Positions 40,701-48,817 of a stretch of 63,168 bases of DNA are shown in pieces. Source of the DNA: Deltaproteobacteria bacterium HGW-Deltaproteobacteria-12 (GTDB lineage Bacteria > Desulfobacterota > Syntrophia > Syntrophales > Smithellaceae). Both the position numbers and the translations under genes were made by a program. Below the pieces are notes generated by a model that saw nothing but the letters and a program-made list of their open reading frames with translations, did not search any database and had not been told where the DNA came from. The stretch is taken from assembly GCA_002840565.1 (NCBI GenBank), contig PHBK01000032.1, forward strand, positions 1-63,168. Direction: 5' to 3'. Numbering within the stretch: the first letter of the stretch is position 1; every line of letters begins with the position of its first letter.

Positions 40701-41406
40701 TTGGTGCAATACCGAAGATTTGAAAATTATATTTAACCCATTAACGCGAACTTTATTGAATAAGTTTTTAAAGTTCGATACAAAAATAATAGATATTGCT
40801 GAATCTATTCGAGGGATATTGGCAGATCAAAGTGATTATTCATCGTATAAAATTAATAAAGAATACGAACCAGTATTCGTAGGTAAAATTGACAGATATT
40901 ATTCTGATGAATCATTACAATTTGTTAATTATGGAGAAAATTTGAAAGAGAAACCAGCTTCTTTCAAATTTTTTCAGGGCGAAAGATTACTAATTAGAAG
41001 GATTATTAGCCGACAATTCAGGATAATGGCAACAATAGCTACGGATGATTTTGTTACTAAGAAAGATATTTATACAGTAAAAAGCAAAATAACTAATTTT
41101 AGCAATAAATATTTACTTGCAATTTTGAATTCAAAATTAATTTCGTTTATCAAAACGAAAGAATCAATGACAGCTAAGAAGGATGATTTTACACAGTTAA
41201 CATTAAAGGACATCCGGGAATTAAGACTTCCTACCCCAACAATTCAAACAAAGCAAACTTTAGAAACGTTTGTTGACCAAATCGTTGCCGCCAAAAAGCA
41301 AGACCCCACATCCGACAACAGCGTTCTGGAAAAAGAAATTGACCAGTTAGTGTATCAGCTTTACGGTTTAACGGCCGAAGAAATAAGAATAGTGGAGCAA
41401 AATTAA
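37780..41406 (+). CDS. Type IIG restriction-modification enzyme (Eco57I-like)
   Basis: This 1208-residue single polypeptide carries nuclease, methyltransferase and specificity parts. Near the N-terminus, a PD-(D/E)xK-like site has D85 (RSDLVIHN) and E103-x-K105 (IIETKKP). The N6-adenine methyltransferase has motif I at about 558 (DPAVGSGHFLVSAL) and motif IV NPPY at 844-847. A coiled, Lys-rich insert (about 730-810) separates them. From about 850 to 1165 lies the target-recognition region, ending in a TaqI-like helical tail. That region is much AT-richer than the rest. A weak ribosome site precedes the start. The stop overlaps kdsB by one base (TAATG). Confidence 0.9.
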   Translation: MSNNLLLMVKMELNLLKPRAALNKAFLKIKPYRSDIENFKKNLVSLLDGIDTSQSEEFHKNNLSVFLQDTWYKDTHFINTKDRSDLVIHNGKDAKSPVGVIIETKKPGNKTEMPRTGNINFKAFQELVLYYLRERINLKNLEIRYLIATDIYEWFIFDAQVFDRLFVQNKKFVKQFVDFEERRLADTGTEFFYKNIAEPFINSLDAELPFTWFNIRELEKPLRNTDRQDDHKLIDLCKLLSPEHLLKLPFANDSNTLDKAFYTELLHIIGLEETKEGGKKLIRRKKEESRNPGSLIESAITQLESLDKISRLKNAQRFGSTNQERLFNIALELSITWINRILFLKLLEAQLLNYNKGDKSYSFLNLERVKNFDDLDSLFFQVLARKPEERSGPVKKSFAKVPYLNSSLFDPAEIEHEGLFISQIKDVQLPVLSSTVLKDTTGRKRIGALSTLEYLFEFLNAYDFAGEGAAEIREDGKTLINASVLGLIFEKINGYKDGSFFTPGFITMYMCRETIRRAVVQKFNEEKKWHCRNVNDLYDKIEDKKEANEIVNSLKICDPAVGSGHFLVSALNEIIAVKNDLKILFDRDGRRLKEYSVEVVNDELIVTDEDGNICEYHPAGKESRRVQEALFHEKQTIIENCLFGVDINPNSVKICRLRLWIELLKNAYYKAPAFTELETLPNIDINIKCGNSLISRYQLDADVKEALRRSKWTIDGYRLAVMAYRNARSKDEKRKMEKLIEEIKGNFESEVAAGDKRIVRLKNLQDELKTHATQTHMFELTKTEKAAWEAKLKKLSAGIGKLEAELAEIRNNKIFDNAFEWRFEFPEVLNDEGDFVGFDVVIGNPPYGVNFNSSEKQFYNSDYFAVDDIYTLFIEKGINTANKIGTVSFITPIFWLTGDKYFATRKFIAEYSHIETGITLPYDIFADAYIDTGIYIFSKRKQATASYVYEFSPKDIIDSNILHSLNLIEMKNTDWCNTEDLKIIFNPLTRTLLNKFLKFDTKIIDIAESIRGILADQSDYSSYKINKEYEPVFVGKIDRYYSDESLQFVNYGENLKEKPASFKFFQGERLLIRRIISRQFRIMATIATDDFVTKKDIYTVKSKITNFSNKYLLAILNSKLISFIKTKESMTAKKDDFTQLTLKDIRELRLPTPTIQTKQTLETFVDQIVAAKKQDPTSDNSVLEKEIDQLVYQLYGLTAEEIRIVEQN

Positions 41407-42155
41407 TGAAAAGAGACGTAGTCTGCATCATCCCATCGCGTTACGAATCAAGTCGTTTTCCGGGTAAGCCTCTGGCTGACCTTTGCGGCAAACCCATGAT
41501 TCAGCATGTCTATGAGCGGGTCGCCCAGGCTAAGGCGATTCCCTATGTGGCGGTGGCCACAGATGATGAGCGCATTTTTGATGCCGTGAAAAAATTCGGC
41601 GGCAATGCCGTCATGACCGCGGCATCGCACCGCTCGGGGACGGATAGAATTGCCGAGGCCGTGGCGGGGCTAAACCTGGCGCCTGAGGCGATTGTCGTCA
41701 ACATTCAGGGCGACCAGCCGATTTTTGAGCCGTCGCAGGTGGATGAAGTAATCGCGCCGCTCATCGATGACCCGGCCATAAACATGTCCACGCTGATTTA
41801 TAAGATCATTCTGACGGAAGAAATCACACATCCGCATGCAGTTAAAACAGTCTTTGATGATGAGGGTTTTGCCCTGTATTTTTCCCGCGCCACAATTCCT
41901 TATGTCCGCGATAAAAAGCTTACGGCCGACTATTACAAACACCACGGTATTTATGCTTATCGACGCGATTTTCTGGATGTATTCACCGGCCTTCCCGAGG
42001 GGAATTTAGAAAAGCTGGAAGCTCTGGAACAACTGCGGGCTTTGGAGTATGGCTACAAAATCAAAGTCGTCATTACTCTTCACGACTCTGTGGAAGTGGA
42101 CACTCCCCAGGAACTGGCAAGAGTCCGGCAAATTCTGATTAATCAAGCTCTGTAA
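41406..42155 (+). CDS. kdsB: CMP-Kdo (or CMP-Kdo8N) synthetase KdsB
   Basis: This 249-residue cytidylyltransferase activates Kdo, or its amino analogue, with CTP for lipid A assembly. Motifs are IPSRYESSRFPGKPLADLCGKPMIQHVYERV, SHRSGTDRIAEA, VNIQGDQPIFEP and the C-terminal GYKIKV with VDTPQEL. Length and motifs are typical. Its start shares one base with the stop of the restriction enzyme gene, so translation may be coupled to that foreign gene. The kdnB-kdnA genes lie upstream beyond the insertion, which suggests one ancestral Kdo8N cluster. Confidence 0.93.
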   Translation: MKRDVVCIIPSRYESSRFPGKPLADLCGKPMIQHVYERVAQAKAIPYVAVATDDERIFDAVKKFGGNAVMTAASHRSGTDRIAEAVAGLNLAPEAIVVNIQGDQPIFEPSQVDEVIAPLIDDPAINMSTLIYKIILTEEITHPHAVKTVFDDEGFALYFSRATIPYVRDKKLTADYYKHHGIYAYRRDFLDVFTGLPEGNLEKLEALEQLRALEYGYKIKVVITLHDSVEVDTPQELARVRQILINQAL

Positions 42156-42158
42156 TTG

Positions 42159-42184
42159 CAGGGGCGGTTCGCACACCGCCCCTG
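42159..42184. terminator. GC-rich hairpin between convergent genes
   Basis: CAGGGGCGG and CCGCCCCTG form a nine-base-pair stem with an eight-base loop. It lies directly after the kdsB stop and just before the stop of the leftward gene. No long T run follows, so termination efficiency is uncertain. Confidence 0.6.
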
Positions 42185-42193
42185 ATGCCAAAA

Positions 42194-42805
42194 TCAATAA
42201 TCGGCCGGATCAATTTTACCCTGAGCCATAATTTTCGTCAGCACCCAGGCAATATTGTAGGAAGCGGTATTCAGACGGGCGGCAAAGCCGGCCCCCCACA
42301 CCTGAGCATAAGGATTGCCTGCTCTGCTGTTTACATTGACCACGCCGGAGAAAAGCTTCTGGCCGTCGGCGGCGTTGGTGAAAGTAACCTTGCAGATATA
42401 TTCATCAGGCCGGGCCATCATAAAATTCCATTTCAGGATAATCTGGGTAACCGCCACCTCGACAATTATTCCCCGGCCAACTTTTTCCTCACGATTAATC
42501 ATAACGATCTTTTTGTTGCTGATATTTGCTTCTTTCAATAAAATAGGAAAAGCATCCGCAAACGACCTGGGAATATCCTTAATGTCGGCTTCCCATTCCG
42601 CCGCAGTTGCATAACCCAGGTCCTTGGGATTGATGGCGCTGAAATCAATGGGTTTGACGTTGAACTCGGCCCCGGACTTAATTATATCCGATGCAGTTGA
42701 TGGCTGCTCCATGGTCGTGTAATAAGCGGCAGCTCCGCAGGTTGCCGCAATGCCCCAGACCACAAGACCCACCAACAAAGATAATATTTTGAAATTTTTT
42801 TTCAT
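42194..42805 (-). CDS. Secreted protein of unknown function
   Basis: This 203-residue protein has a signal or anchor peptide (residues 5-26). The rest is a mixed fold with a central RGIIVEVAVTQIILKW strand and a Gly/Asn-rich turn (AADGQKLFSGVVNVNSRAGNP). It resembles small outer-membrane-associated proteins of the DUF4410 kind only loosely, and I cannot name the family. The gene is 29 bases downstream of proC on the same strand and convergent with kdsB. Confidence 0.65.
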   Translation of the reverse strand: MKKNFKILSLLVGLVVWGIAATCGAAAYYTTMEQPSTASDIIKSGAEFNVKPIDFSAINPKDLGYATAAEWEADIKDIPRSFADAFPILLKEANISNKKIVMINREEKVGRGIIVEVAVTQIILKWNFMMARPDEYICKVTFTNAADGQKLFSGVVNVNSRAGNPYAQVWGAGFAARLNTASYNIAWVLTKIMAQGKIDPADY

Positions 42806-42834
42806 TGAACCCTCCTTACTTGTGTTTGTTTAAA

Positions 42835-43653
42835 TTATTTCCCGCCGGCCAGTTCTTTGGAGCGTTTTGTTGCCGCCTCCACTGCGGAAAGCAGTGTCGC
42901 CCGGATTTTCCCTTCCTCCAGCGCCTGGAGGCCGGCCACAGTAGTACCGGCTGGTGATGTTACCATATCCTTTAGCTGTGCCGGATGGTTGCTGCCCTCA
43001 AGACAGAGCATTGCCGACCCGAGCATGGTTTGTGCCGCCAGCTGCAAAGACAATTCCCGCGGCAGACCCATTTGTACACCGGCATCGGACAGTGCTTCGA
43101 TGATCACAAAACAGTAGGCCGGACCACTGCCACTCAGTCCCGTCACGGCATCCATTAGCTTTTCTTCCACCTGAACAGTAATGCCTACGGCGTCAAATAT
43201 GGCTCGCGCCAACTGAATATCAGCATTAGTGGCACTGGTTCCTTTGGCTACCGCCGTCGCCCCGGCCGACACGAGCGCCGGAGTGTTGGGCATTACCCGG
43301 ACCACGCGCACTCCCTTGGCTAAATATCCTTCCACAAAACCGGTTGTAATACCCGCGGCAAGGGAAATCACGATTTTTGATTTATCAATGGCAGGAGCAA
43401 TCTCCTGCAGAGTTTGGGCCATATTTTGCGGTTTTACCGCCATAATGACAATGTCGGCATTCTTTGCGGTTGCGCTGTTGTCACCGGATGTTTGCAGCCC
43501 CAGTTCGGAGCCGAGCCATTTCCGGCGCTCCGCATCAACATCTGTCACGGTAAGATCTTTTCCGGCAATTATTTTCCGGGAGATTAAGCCCTGGGCGATG
43601 ATGCTGCCCATCTTTCCGCCGCCAATAATGGCGATTTTTTTCTTTTTGAGCAT
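42835..43653 (-). CDS. proC: Pyrroline-5-carboxylate reductase
   Basis: This 272-residue enzyme performs the last step of proline synthesis, reducing pyrroline-5-carboxylate with NAD(P)H. It shows the Rossmann motif IGGGKMGSIIAQGL, VMAVKPQNM, RVMPNTPALV and GLSGSGPAYCFVIIEALSDAGVQMGLPRELS, with the substrate-binding region at VTSPAGTTVAGL. The length is normal. Confidence 0.96.
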   Translation of the reverse strand: MLKKKKIAIIGGGKMGSIIAQGLISRKIIAGKDLTVTDVDAERRKWLGSELGLQTSGDNSATAKNADIVIMAVKPQNMAQTLQEIAPAIDKSKIVISLAAGITTGFVEGYLAKGVRVVRVMPNTPALVSAGATAVAKGTSATNADIQLARAIFDAVGITVQVEEKLMDAVTGLSGSGPAYCFVIIEALSDAGVQMGLPRELSLQLAAQTMLGSAMLCLEGSNHPAQLKDMVTSPAGTTVAGLQALEEGKIRATLLSAVEAATKRSKELAGGK

Positions 43654-43766
43654 GTTGATATCTCCTTCGATTAGATCCGGCTCCGGTTTTTCATGAATGA
43701 TGATAACTTATACGAAAGACATACTTCCTCTGTCAACACAAATCATTTTTTTATGATATTCTCCCA

Positions 43767-43794
43767 TTGCATAATACTATGCTTTTGTTATAGT
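43767..43794 (+). promoter_or_regulatory. Probable sigma-70 promoter of the hydrolase gene
   Basis: TTGCAT and TATAGT are separated by 16 bases. The -10 lies 22 bases before the ATG, and AGGAG follows at 43803-43807. Confidence 0.45.
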
Positions 43795-43816
43795 AAATTC
43801 AAAGGAGTCAATAATT

Positions 43817-44593
43817 ATGATAAAAATATTTCGAACCGGTGACATTGACATAGCCTGCTGGATAAATCCCGCGGGCTTCGGAACTCATCCGCTGAGCCTT
43901 GTTTTTATTCACGGCTCCGGCAGTGACCACACCGGCTGGTCTTACCAGTACTCGGGCCTGCAGAAGCAATTTAATATTATCGCTGTGGATCTTCCGGGGC
44001 ATGGCTCATCGACCGGCAGTGGCGAAAACGATGTTGAGACATACTGCCTCTGGATAAAAAAGCTGCTGGCTGTTTTGCAGATCACAAAACCGGTCCTGAT
44101 CGGTCATTCGCTGGGTGCCGCCATGGCAATGAAATTTGCTTTGCTTTACCCGGGGGAAGTTTCCGGCATTGTGCCGGTCGGCGGCGGCCTGAAAATGCCC
44201 GTCAATCCTGATTTGCTCGCCGGTCTGAAAATCAATCCCTCAATAGCTCTTGATATGATGAGCAAATTTTCTGTGGCTAAAGAAAACAGACCTAAATTAT
44301 TGGATGCTTTAAGGCAAAGCATGTCCGCAGTTAATATCGATGTCCTGCATGGCGATCTCTCCGCCTGCGACAAGCTGGATTTAACCGCCGATATCGGTAA
44401 AATAAATACACCGGCGCAGGTCATTTGCGGCCTGGACGATAAAATGACACCGCCAGATTTGGCCCGCCAGATCGCTGCCGGAATTCCCGGCGCAAAATTA
44501 TGTCTGATTGCCGGCGCCGGTCACATGGTGATGCTGGAAAAACCGGAGGAATTTAATAAGGCCGTGGAGGAGTTTGCTTCTGCAATTTCCTGA
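43817..44593 (+). CDS. Alpha/beta-fold hydrolase
   Basis: This 258-residue hydrolase has oxyanion motif FIHGSGSDHTGW, DLPGHGSSTG and the nucleophile elbow LIGHSLGAAMAMK. The acid is probably in VICGLDDKMTP and the catalytic His in IAGAGHMVMLEKPEEF. It is a classical single-domain alpha/beta hydrolase of the 3-oxoadipate enol-lactonase or esterase type; the substrate is unknown. It precedes yggT with a 29-base gap, on its own promoter. Confidence 0.88.
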   Translation: MIKIFRTGDIDIACWINPAGFGTHPLSLVFIHGSGSDHTGWSYQYSGLQKQFNIIAVDLPGHGSSTGSGENDVETYCLWIKKLLAVLQITKPVLIGHSLGAAMAMKFALLYPGEVSGIVPVGGGLKMPVNPDLLAGLKINPSIALDMMSKFSVAKENRPKLLDALRQSMSAVNIDVLHGDLSACDKLDLTADIGKINTPAQVICGLDDKMTPPDLARQIAAGIPGAKLCLIAGAGHMVMLEKPEEFNKAVEEFASAIS

Positions 44594-44622
44594 AGCCGGG
44601 AAGAAATGTTTTTGAGGTTTGT

Positions 44623-44919
44623 ATGTTCGTTTTAAGTAATTTTGTCATTGCCCTGGCCAGGATTCTGGAGGTTGTCCTGACTATCTATATGTGGATCATT
44701 ATTTTTCGTGCAGTGATCTCCTGGGTAAACCCCGACCCCTATAATAAAATTGTCATATTGCTCTATCGATTAACCGAACCGGTGTTGGGCCCGGTTCGCC
44801 GGAAACTGCCCTGGCGCAATATGGGAATCGATCTTTCCCCCATCATTGTCATGCTGGTAATCCTTTTCCTGCAGTATTTTTTGGTGGAATCAATAATTGG
44901 GCTGGCCCATCGTTTATAA
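44623..44919 (+). CDS. yggT: YggT-family integral membrane protein
   Basis: This 98-residue protein has two hydrophobic segments separated by a loop with the family motif NPDPYNKIVILLYRLTEPVL. The second is preceded by GIDLSPIIVMLVI. YggT proteins are linked to cell division, membrane integrity and osmotic adaptation, without a defined mechanism. It is followed by yggU, as in many proteobacteria. Confidence 0.88.
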   Translation: MFVLSNFVIALARILEVVLTIYMWIIIFRAVISWVNPDPYNKIVILLYRLTEPVLGPVRRKLPWRNMGIDLSPIIVMLVILFLQYFLVESIIGLAHRL

Positions 44920-44943
44920 TATCCGCCGGAAAGGCAAACCTTC

Positions 44944-45252
44944 TTGATTGCGAAGTTTTCCTTAAAAGAATCCAAAAATGGCCCGACTTTTGATATTACA
45001 GTGACGCCTCGCGCTTCCCGCGCCGGTATTGCCGGACAGCAGGATGAGACATTGAAGGTTAAAGTCAACGCCCTGCCGGTAGAGGGGGCAGCCAATGAAG
45101 CATGTATTAAGCTGCTGGCTAAAGAGCTCGGGCTGAAAAAAAACCAAATAACAATATTAGCGGGACACAAATCGCGCCGGAAAACGGTTCTGGTGCAGGG
45201 GATAACCGCGGCGAAATTGGCAGGGAAAATAAAAGAAATTTTAGAGCCATAA
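44944..45252 (+). CDS. yggU: DUF167 (YggU-like) protein
   Basis: This 102-residue DUF167 protein has the motifs VTPRASRAGI, LKVKVNALPVEGAANEACIKLLAKELG and LAGHKSRRKTVLV. It starts at TTG with GGAAAGG about eight bases upstream; no in-frame ATG gives the full domain. Its fold resembles RNA-binding proteins, but the role is unknown. The yggT-yggU order is conserved widely. Confidence 0.85.
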   Translation: MIAKFSLKESKNGPTFDITVTPRASRAGIAGQQDETLKVKVNALPVEGAANEACIKLLAKELGLKKNQITILAGHKSRRKTVLVQGITAAKLAGKIKEILEP

Positions 45253-45281
45253 CCCCGCTAAACGGGATAAGGAAGTTTACA

Positions 45282-45318
45282 AAATTATTTTCTGCCAGAA
45301 AAACGCAGAAAATAATTT
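45282..45318. promoter_or_regulatory. 14-bp perfect hairpin upstream of murJ
   Basis: AAATTATTTTCTGC and GCAGAAAATAATTT are separated by nine bases, with a further AAGTT/AACTT pairing outside. It lies between the yggU stop and murJ, about 27 bases before the murJ start. It could act as a weak terminator, a processing site or a leader structure. Confidence 0.5.
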
Positions 45319-45345
45319 CTAACTTACTAAAAGAAGTTTATCACG

Positions 45346-46926
45346 ATGGATCAGGAAGCCAACCGGGAAAATACAAAAGTGGCGAAAGCTGCCGGAATTG
45401 TGGGTGCGGCGACGCTGGTCAGCCGTATTTTCGGAGTGGTCCGGGACATGGTGATCGCCGCTTTTTTCGGGGCGAGCTGGATGACCGACGCCTTCTGGGT
45501 GGCCTTCCGCATACCTAATATGCTCCGGCGTCTGCTCGGCGAAGGCTCACTCACGGTTTCTTTTGTTCCGGTTTTTACCGAGTATCTGCATAAGAAATCG
45601 AAAGAAGAAGCCCTCGAACTGGCCTCCAACGCTTTTACCATCCTTTCCGTCATTCTGGCCGGCGTTTCGGTGTTGGGCATTCTCCTGTCGCCTTTGATTG
45701 TCGGATTGATTGCCCCCGGTTTTCTTGCCCGGCCGGAGCAGTTCGCGCTGACGGTTTTTTTAAACCGCCTGATGTTTCCGTACATCTTTTTTATCGCCCT
45801 GGTGGCCCTGTGCATGGGCATCTTAAATTCCTTCCGGCATTTCACCGCCCCGGCCCTATCTCCGGTGATGTTGAATATCGCCATGATCTCGGCAGCGCTG
45901 GGCCTGCGCTCCTTCTTTGAGGCGCCGATTACGGCGCTGGCGGTGGGCGTTCTGATCGGCGGCGTCCTGCAACTGGCCATGCAGTGGCCGGCATTGCGGA
46001 AATATGGCGTTAAATTTAAATTTCGCTTCCACCTGCAACATCCGGGCATCAGGCAAATCGGTCTGCTCATGCTTCCGGCGATACTCGGAGCGGGAGTGGG
46101 CACCATTAATGTTTTTGTCGGAACAGTTCTGGCATCATTGCTGCCGGGCGGCTCTGTTACCTACCTTTTTTATGCAGACCGGATCATCGAATTCCCCCTG
46201 GGCATTTTTGCCATCGCCATCGGAACAGCGACGCTGCCCAGCTTTTCGCAGCATGTTGCCGCAGGCCGGATGGATGATCTTAAAGCAGGCATTTCTTTTT
46301 CACTGCGGTTGATGCTTTTTTTGACCATTCCGTCGATGGCTGCCTTAATGGCGCTGCATTTACCGATCATCTCCGTTTTGTTTCAACGCGGCGCTTTTGA
46401 TGCCCAAGCCGCCATTTATACCGGCCAGGCCCTGTTTTGTTATGCGCTGGGCCTTTGGGCTTTTGCAATGCTCCGCGTGTTTGTTTCCGCATTTTATTCA
46501 CTCCAGGATTCCCGCTGGCCGATGAAAGCAGCTGTTATCACACTGATTGTCAATGTGCTGGCCAGTCTGGCGTTGATGTATCCGTTAAAGCATAACGGTA
46601 TTGCCCTGGCCGGTTCGATCTCCGCAAGCGTCAATGTTTTGATTCTGGGATTTGTCCTGAAAAGAAAAATTGGCGCCTATCTGGACCGCGCCTTTTACAA
46701 ATCCATTTTAAAAATTACTCTGTCCACGATCACCATGCTGGCGGCTATCGGACTGATTGAATACTTCCTGCCCTGGGACACCTCCGCCGGTCTTCAAACA
46801 AGACTGCTTTACCTGATCAGCACTGTTGTTGTCGGAGCCGCCACATTCTTTATCAGCGCCTACCTTCTTCAAAGTCCCGAAATCAATAGTCTTATGGGTA
46901 ACATCAAAAGAAGGCTGAACCGCTGA
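45346..46926 (+). CDS. murJ: Lipid II flippase MurJ
   Basis: This 526-residue MOP-superfamily membrane protein has about 14 hydrophobic segments and moves the cell-wall precursor lipid II across the inner membrane. Family signatures are TLVSRIFGVVRDMVIAA, DAFWVAFRIPNMLRRLLGEGSL, and the PIISVLFQRGAFD and FYSLQDSRWPMK regions with their charged cavity residues. Length and charge pattern are typical. Confidence 0.95.
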   Translation: MDQEANRENTKVAKAAGIVGAATLVSRIFGVVRDMVIAAFFGASWMTDAFWVAFRIPNMLRRLLGEGSLTVSFVPVFTEYLHKKSKEEALELASNAFTILSVILAGVSVLGILLSPLIVGLIAPGFLARPEQFALTVFLNRLMFPYIFFIALVALCMGILNSFRHFTAPALSPVMLNIAMISAALGLRSFFEAPITALAVGVLIGGVLQLAMQWPALRKYGVKFKFRFHLQHPGIRQIGLLMLPAILGAGVGTINVFVGTVLASLLPGGSVTYLFYADRIIEFPLGIFAIAIGTATLPSFSQHVAAGRMDDLKAGISFSLRLMLFLTIPSMAALMALHLPIISVLFQRGAFDAQAAIYTGQALFCYALGLWAFAMLRVFVSAFYSLQDSRWPMKAAVITLIVNVLASLALMYPLKHNGIALAGSISASVNVLILGFVLKRKIGAYLDRAFYKSILKITLSTITMLAAIGLIEYFLPWDTSAGLQTRLLYLISTVVVGAATFFISAYLLQSPEINSLMGNIKRRLNR

Positions 46927-47031
46927 CAACCGCTGATTAATTCCCATTCGCAATCAATGATAGCGCTTGATGGAGAATCGGAAGAAGGACAAAAATATTG
47001 ACTTCACCTGCTCAAAGTGATAGGTGACCTC

Positions 47032-47049
47032 GTTCTTAAGGGTAAGAAC
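47032..47049 (+). promoter_or_regulatory. Hairpin in the serS leader
   Basis: GTTCTTA and TAAGAAC flank AGGG, and just upstream TCACCT pairs with AGGTGA (about 47004-47027). Both hairpins lie in the 148-base gap before serS, after a TTGACT element. They may reflect leader control of the synthetase gene. Confidence 0.35.
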
Positions 47050-47074
47050 TTAAATAAGTTGCGAGTGTTAAATT

Positions 47075-48349
47075 ATGCTGGATATTAAATATTTAAGACA
47101 AAACATGGACTTCATCCGCGAGAAGATGGCGCAGAGGGGTCAATCTATTGATTTTGACCGGTTTGCCGCTCTTGATACTCAGCGCCGGGACATCTTGATG
47201 GAAGTCGAAACGCTGCGCAGCGAGCGCAATAATGTTTCCAAAGAAATCGGTGATCTCAAGAAAAAGAAAGCAGATGCATCTTCCTTAATTGCCCGCATGA
47301 GTGATGTTTCCGCTAAAATTAAGGAACTCGACGAACGTCTGCGCGCTACGGAAGAAGAACTCAATGCCTTTGTCCTGACCGTGCCGAACATTCCGCATGA
47401 ATCCGTCGTGTTTGGCCATGGGTCGGAAGATAACCCCGTTGTCCGCAGCTGGGGGGACAAACCGTCTTTTTCGTTTGTGCCGAAGGAACACTGGGAGATA
47501 GGCGAAAACTTAAACATCCTCGATTTTGCCCGGGGAGCAAAAATCACGGGTGCGCGCTTTACTTTGTATCGGGGTCTGGGCGCCGCCCTTGAGCGGGCGC
47601 TGATTAATTTCATGCTCGATTTGCATACCGGGGAACATGGCTATACGGAAGTTCTGACCCCTTTTATGGCAAACCGCGAAAGTATGACCGGTACCGGTCA
47701 GCTGCCCAAGTTTGCCGAGGACCTGTTTAAAATAGAAGGAATGGAATATTACCTGATTCCGACGGCGGAAGTTCCGGTGACCAACATCTACCGCGACGAA
47801 ATACTGGAGGGTAAGAAACTGCCCCTTTACCATGTAGCTTATTCCCCCTGTTTCCGGTCGGAGGCCGGCTCGTACGGCAAGGATACCCGCGGCTTAATCC
47901 GCCAGCATCAGTTCAACAAAGTGGAAATGGTCAAATTTACCACGCCGGAGACATCGTATGACGAACTGGAAAAACTGACCGCTAATGCTGAAGAAGTCCT
48001 GAAAAAATTAGGCATTCCTCACCGGACGGTTTGTCTGTGTACGGCGGATTTAGGTTTTTCGTCCGCCAAAACTTATGACGTGGAAGCCTGGATGCCGGGG
48101 CAAAATGCTTACCGCGAAATCTCTTCGTGCAGTAATTTTGATGATTTTCAGGCCCGGCGCGCATCAATCCGTTTCCGCCGGGAAGAGAGCGGCAAAGTTG
48201 AATTTGTCCACACATTAAATGGTTCGGGCCTGGCAGTGGGAAGAACTGTTGTAGCAATTTTGGAAAATTATCAGCAGGCGGACGGTTCGGTCTTAATTCC
48301 GCAGGTACTGCAGCCTTATTTGAGGGGCGTTGAGAGGATTACAGTGTAA
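47075..48349 (+). CDS. serS: Seryl-tRNA synthetase
   Basis: This 424-residue class II synthetase has a long N-terminal coiled-coil arm (about residues 25-110) that grips the tRNA-Ser variable arm. Motif 2 lies around [29 protein letters not shown], and motif 3 around [18 protein letters not shown]. The length is usual. Two tRNA-Ser genes follow it directly on the same strand, an unusual enzyme-substrate linkage. Confidence 0.97.
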   Translation: MLDIKYLRQNMDFIREKMAQRGQSIDFDRFAALDTQRRDILMEVETLRSERNNVSKEIGDLKKKKADASSLIARMSDVSAKIKELDERLRATEEELNAFVLTVPNIPHESVVFGHGSEDNPVVRSWGDKPSFSFVPKEHWEIGENLNILDFARGAKITGARFTLYRGLGAALERALINFMLDLHTGEHGYTEVLTPFMANRESMTGTGQLPKFAEDLFKIEGMEYYLIPTAEVPVTNIYRDEILEGKKLPLYHVAYSPCFRSEAGSYGKDTRGLIRQHQFNKVEMVKFTTPETSYDELEKLTANAEEVLKKLGIPHRTVCLCTADLGFSSAKTYDVEAWMPGQNAYREISSCSNFDDFQARRASIRFRREESGKVEFVHTLNGSGLAVGRTVVAILENYQQADGSVLIPQVLQPYLRGVERITV

Positions 48350-48410
48350 GCGTCACGCGAGCCTTTAGGTTGTTCCGGACAAGTGTTGTATTGAAAGTAT
48401 AATAAAATCA

Positions 48411-48536
48411 ATAAGACTCGCTGAAAACAAGCGAAGCGAAGTTTGAAGCGGTAGTGGAATTGATCCCGAAGGAGCAGCCTTTCGGGATCCAGAGAGATAT
48501 ATTCCTCGCTGCTTGCAGCGGGGAAGCTCATTAAAT
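48411..48536. repeat. Dispersed palindromic repeat R2, copy 2 (inverted)
   Basis: Read in reverse complement, this block matches 20521-20698: AGCGAG, CGCTTCAAAC-type, GGATCAATTCCACT, CTGGATCCCGAA and a CGCTGCAAGCAGCG palindrome. It lies between the serS stop and the first tRNA-Ser. Confidence 0.8.
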
Positions 48537-48622
48537 GGAGGGATGGCCGAGTGGTCGATGGCGGCGGTCTTGAAAACCGTTGGGTGAAAGCCTCGCGGGT
48601 TCGAATCCTGCTCCCTCCGCCA
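48537..48622 (+). tRNA. tRNA-Ser (UGA anticodon)
   Basis: The gene has acceptor arms GGAGGGA and TCCCTCC, discriminator G and an encoded CCA. The anticodon loop CTTGAAA gives UGA, which reads UCA and related Ser codons. A long variable arm is present, as in class II tRNAs. Confidence 0.95.
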
Positions 48623-48725
48623 AAACATTGAGGACATGTGTTAAATTGACACAATGACCTTGCTTTAGTAATGGCGAACTTGTAAATAAGTTCTTCATTG
48701 AGGAAAATTAAGAGCAAAACAAAAC

Positions 48726-48817
48726 GGAGAGATGGCTGAGTGGCCGAAAGCGATCGCCTGCTAAGCGATTGTACGCCCTTTAAAGGTGTACCGCGGGTTC
48801 AAATCCCGCTCTCTCCG
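48726..48817 (+). tRNA. tRNA-Ser (GCU anticodon)
   Basis: The gene has acceptor arms GGAGAGA and TCTCTCC with discriminator G73. The anticodon loop CTGCTAA gives GCU, reading AGC and AGU. It has a long variable arm and is 92 bases long; CCA is not clearly encoded. Its 3' end is repeated at 50124 and 53067, marking it as an integration site. Confidence 0.95.
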
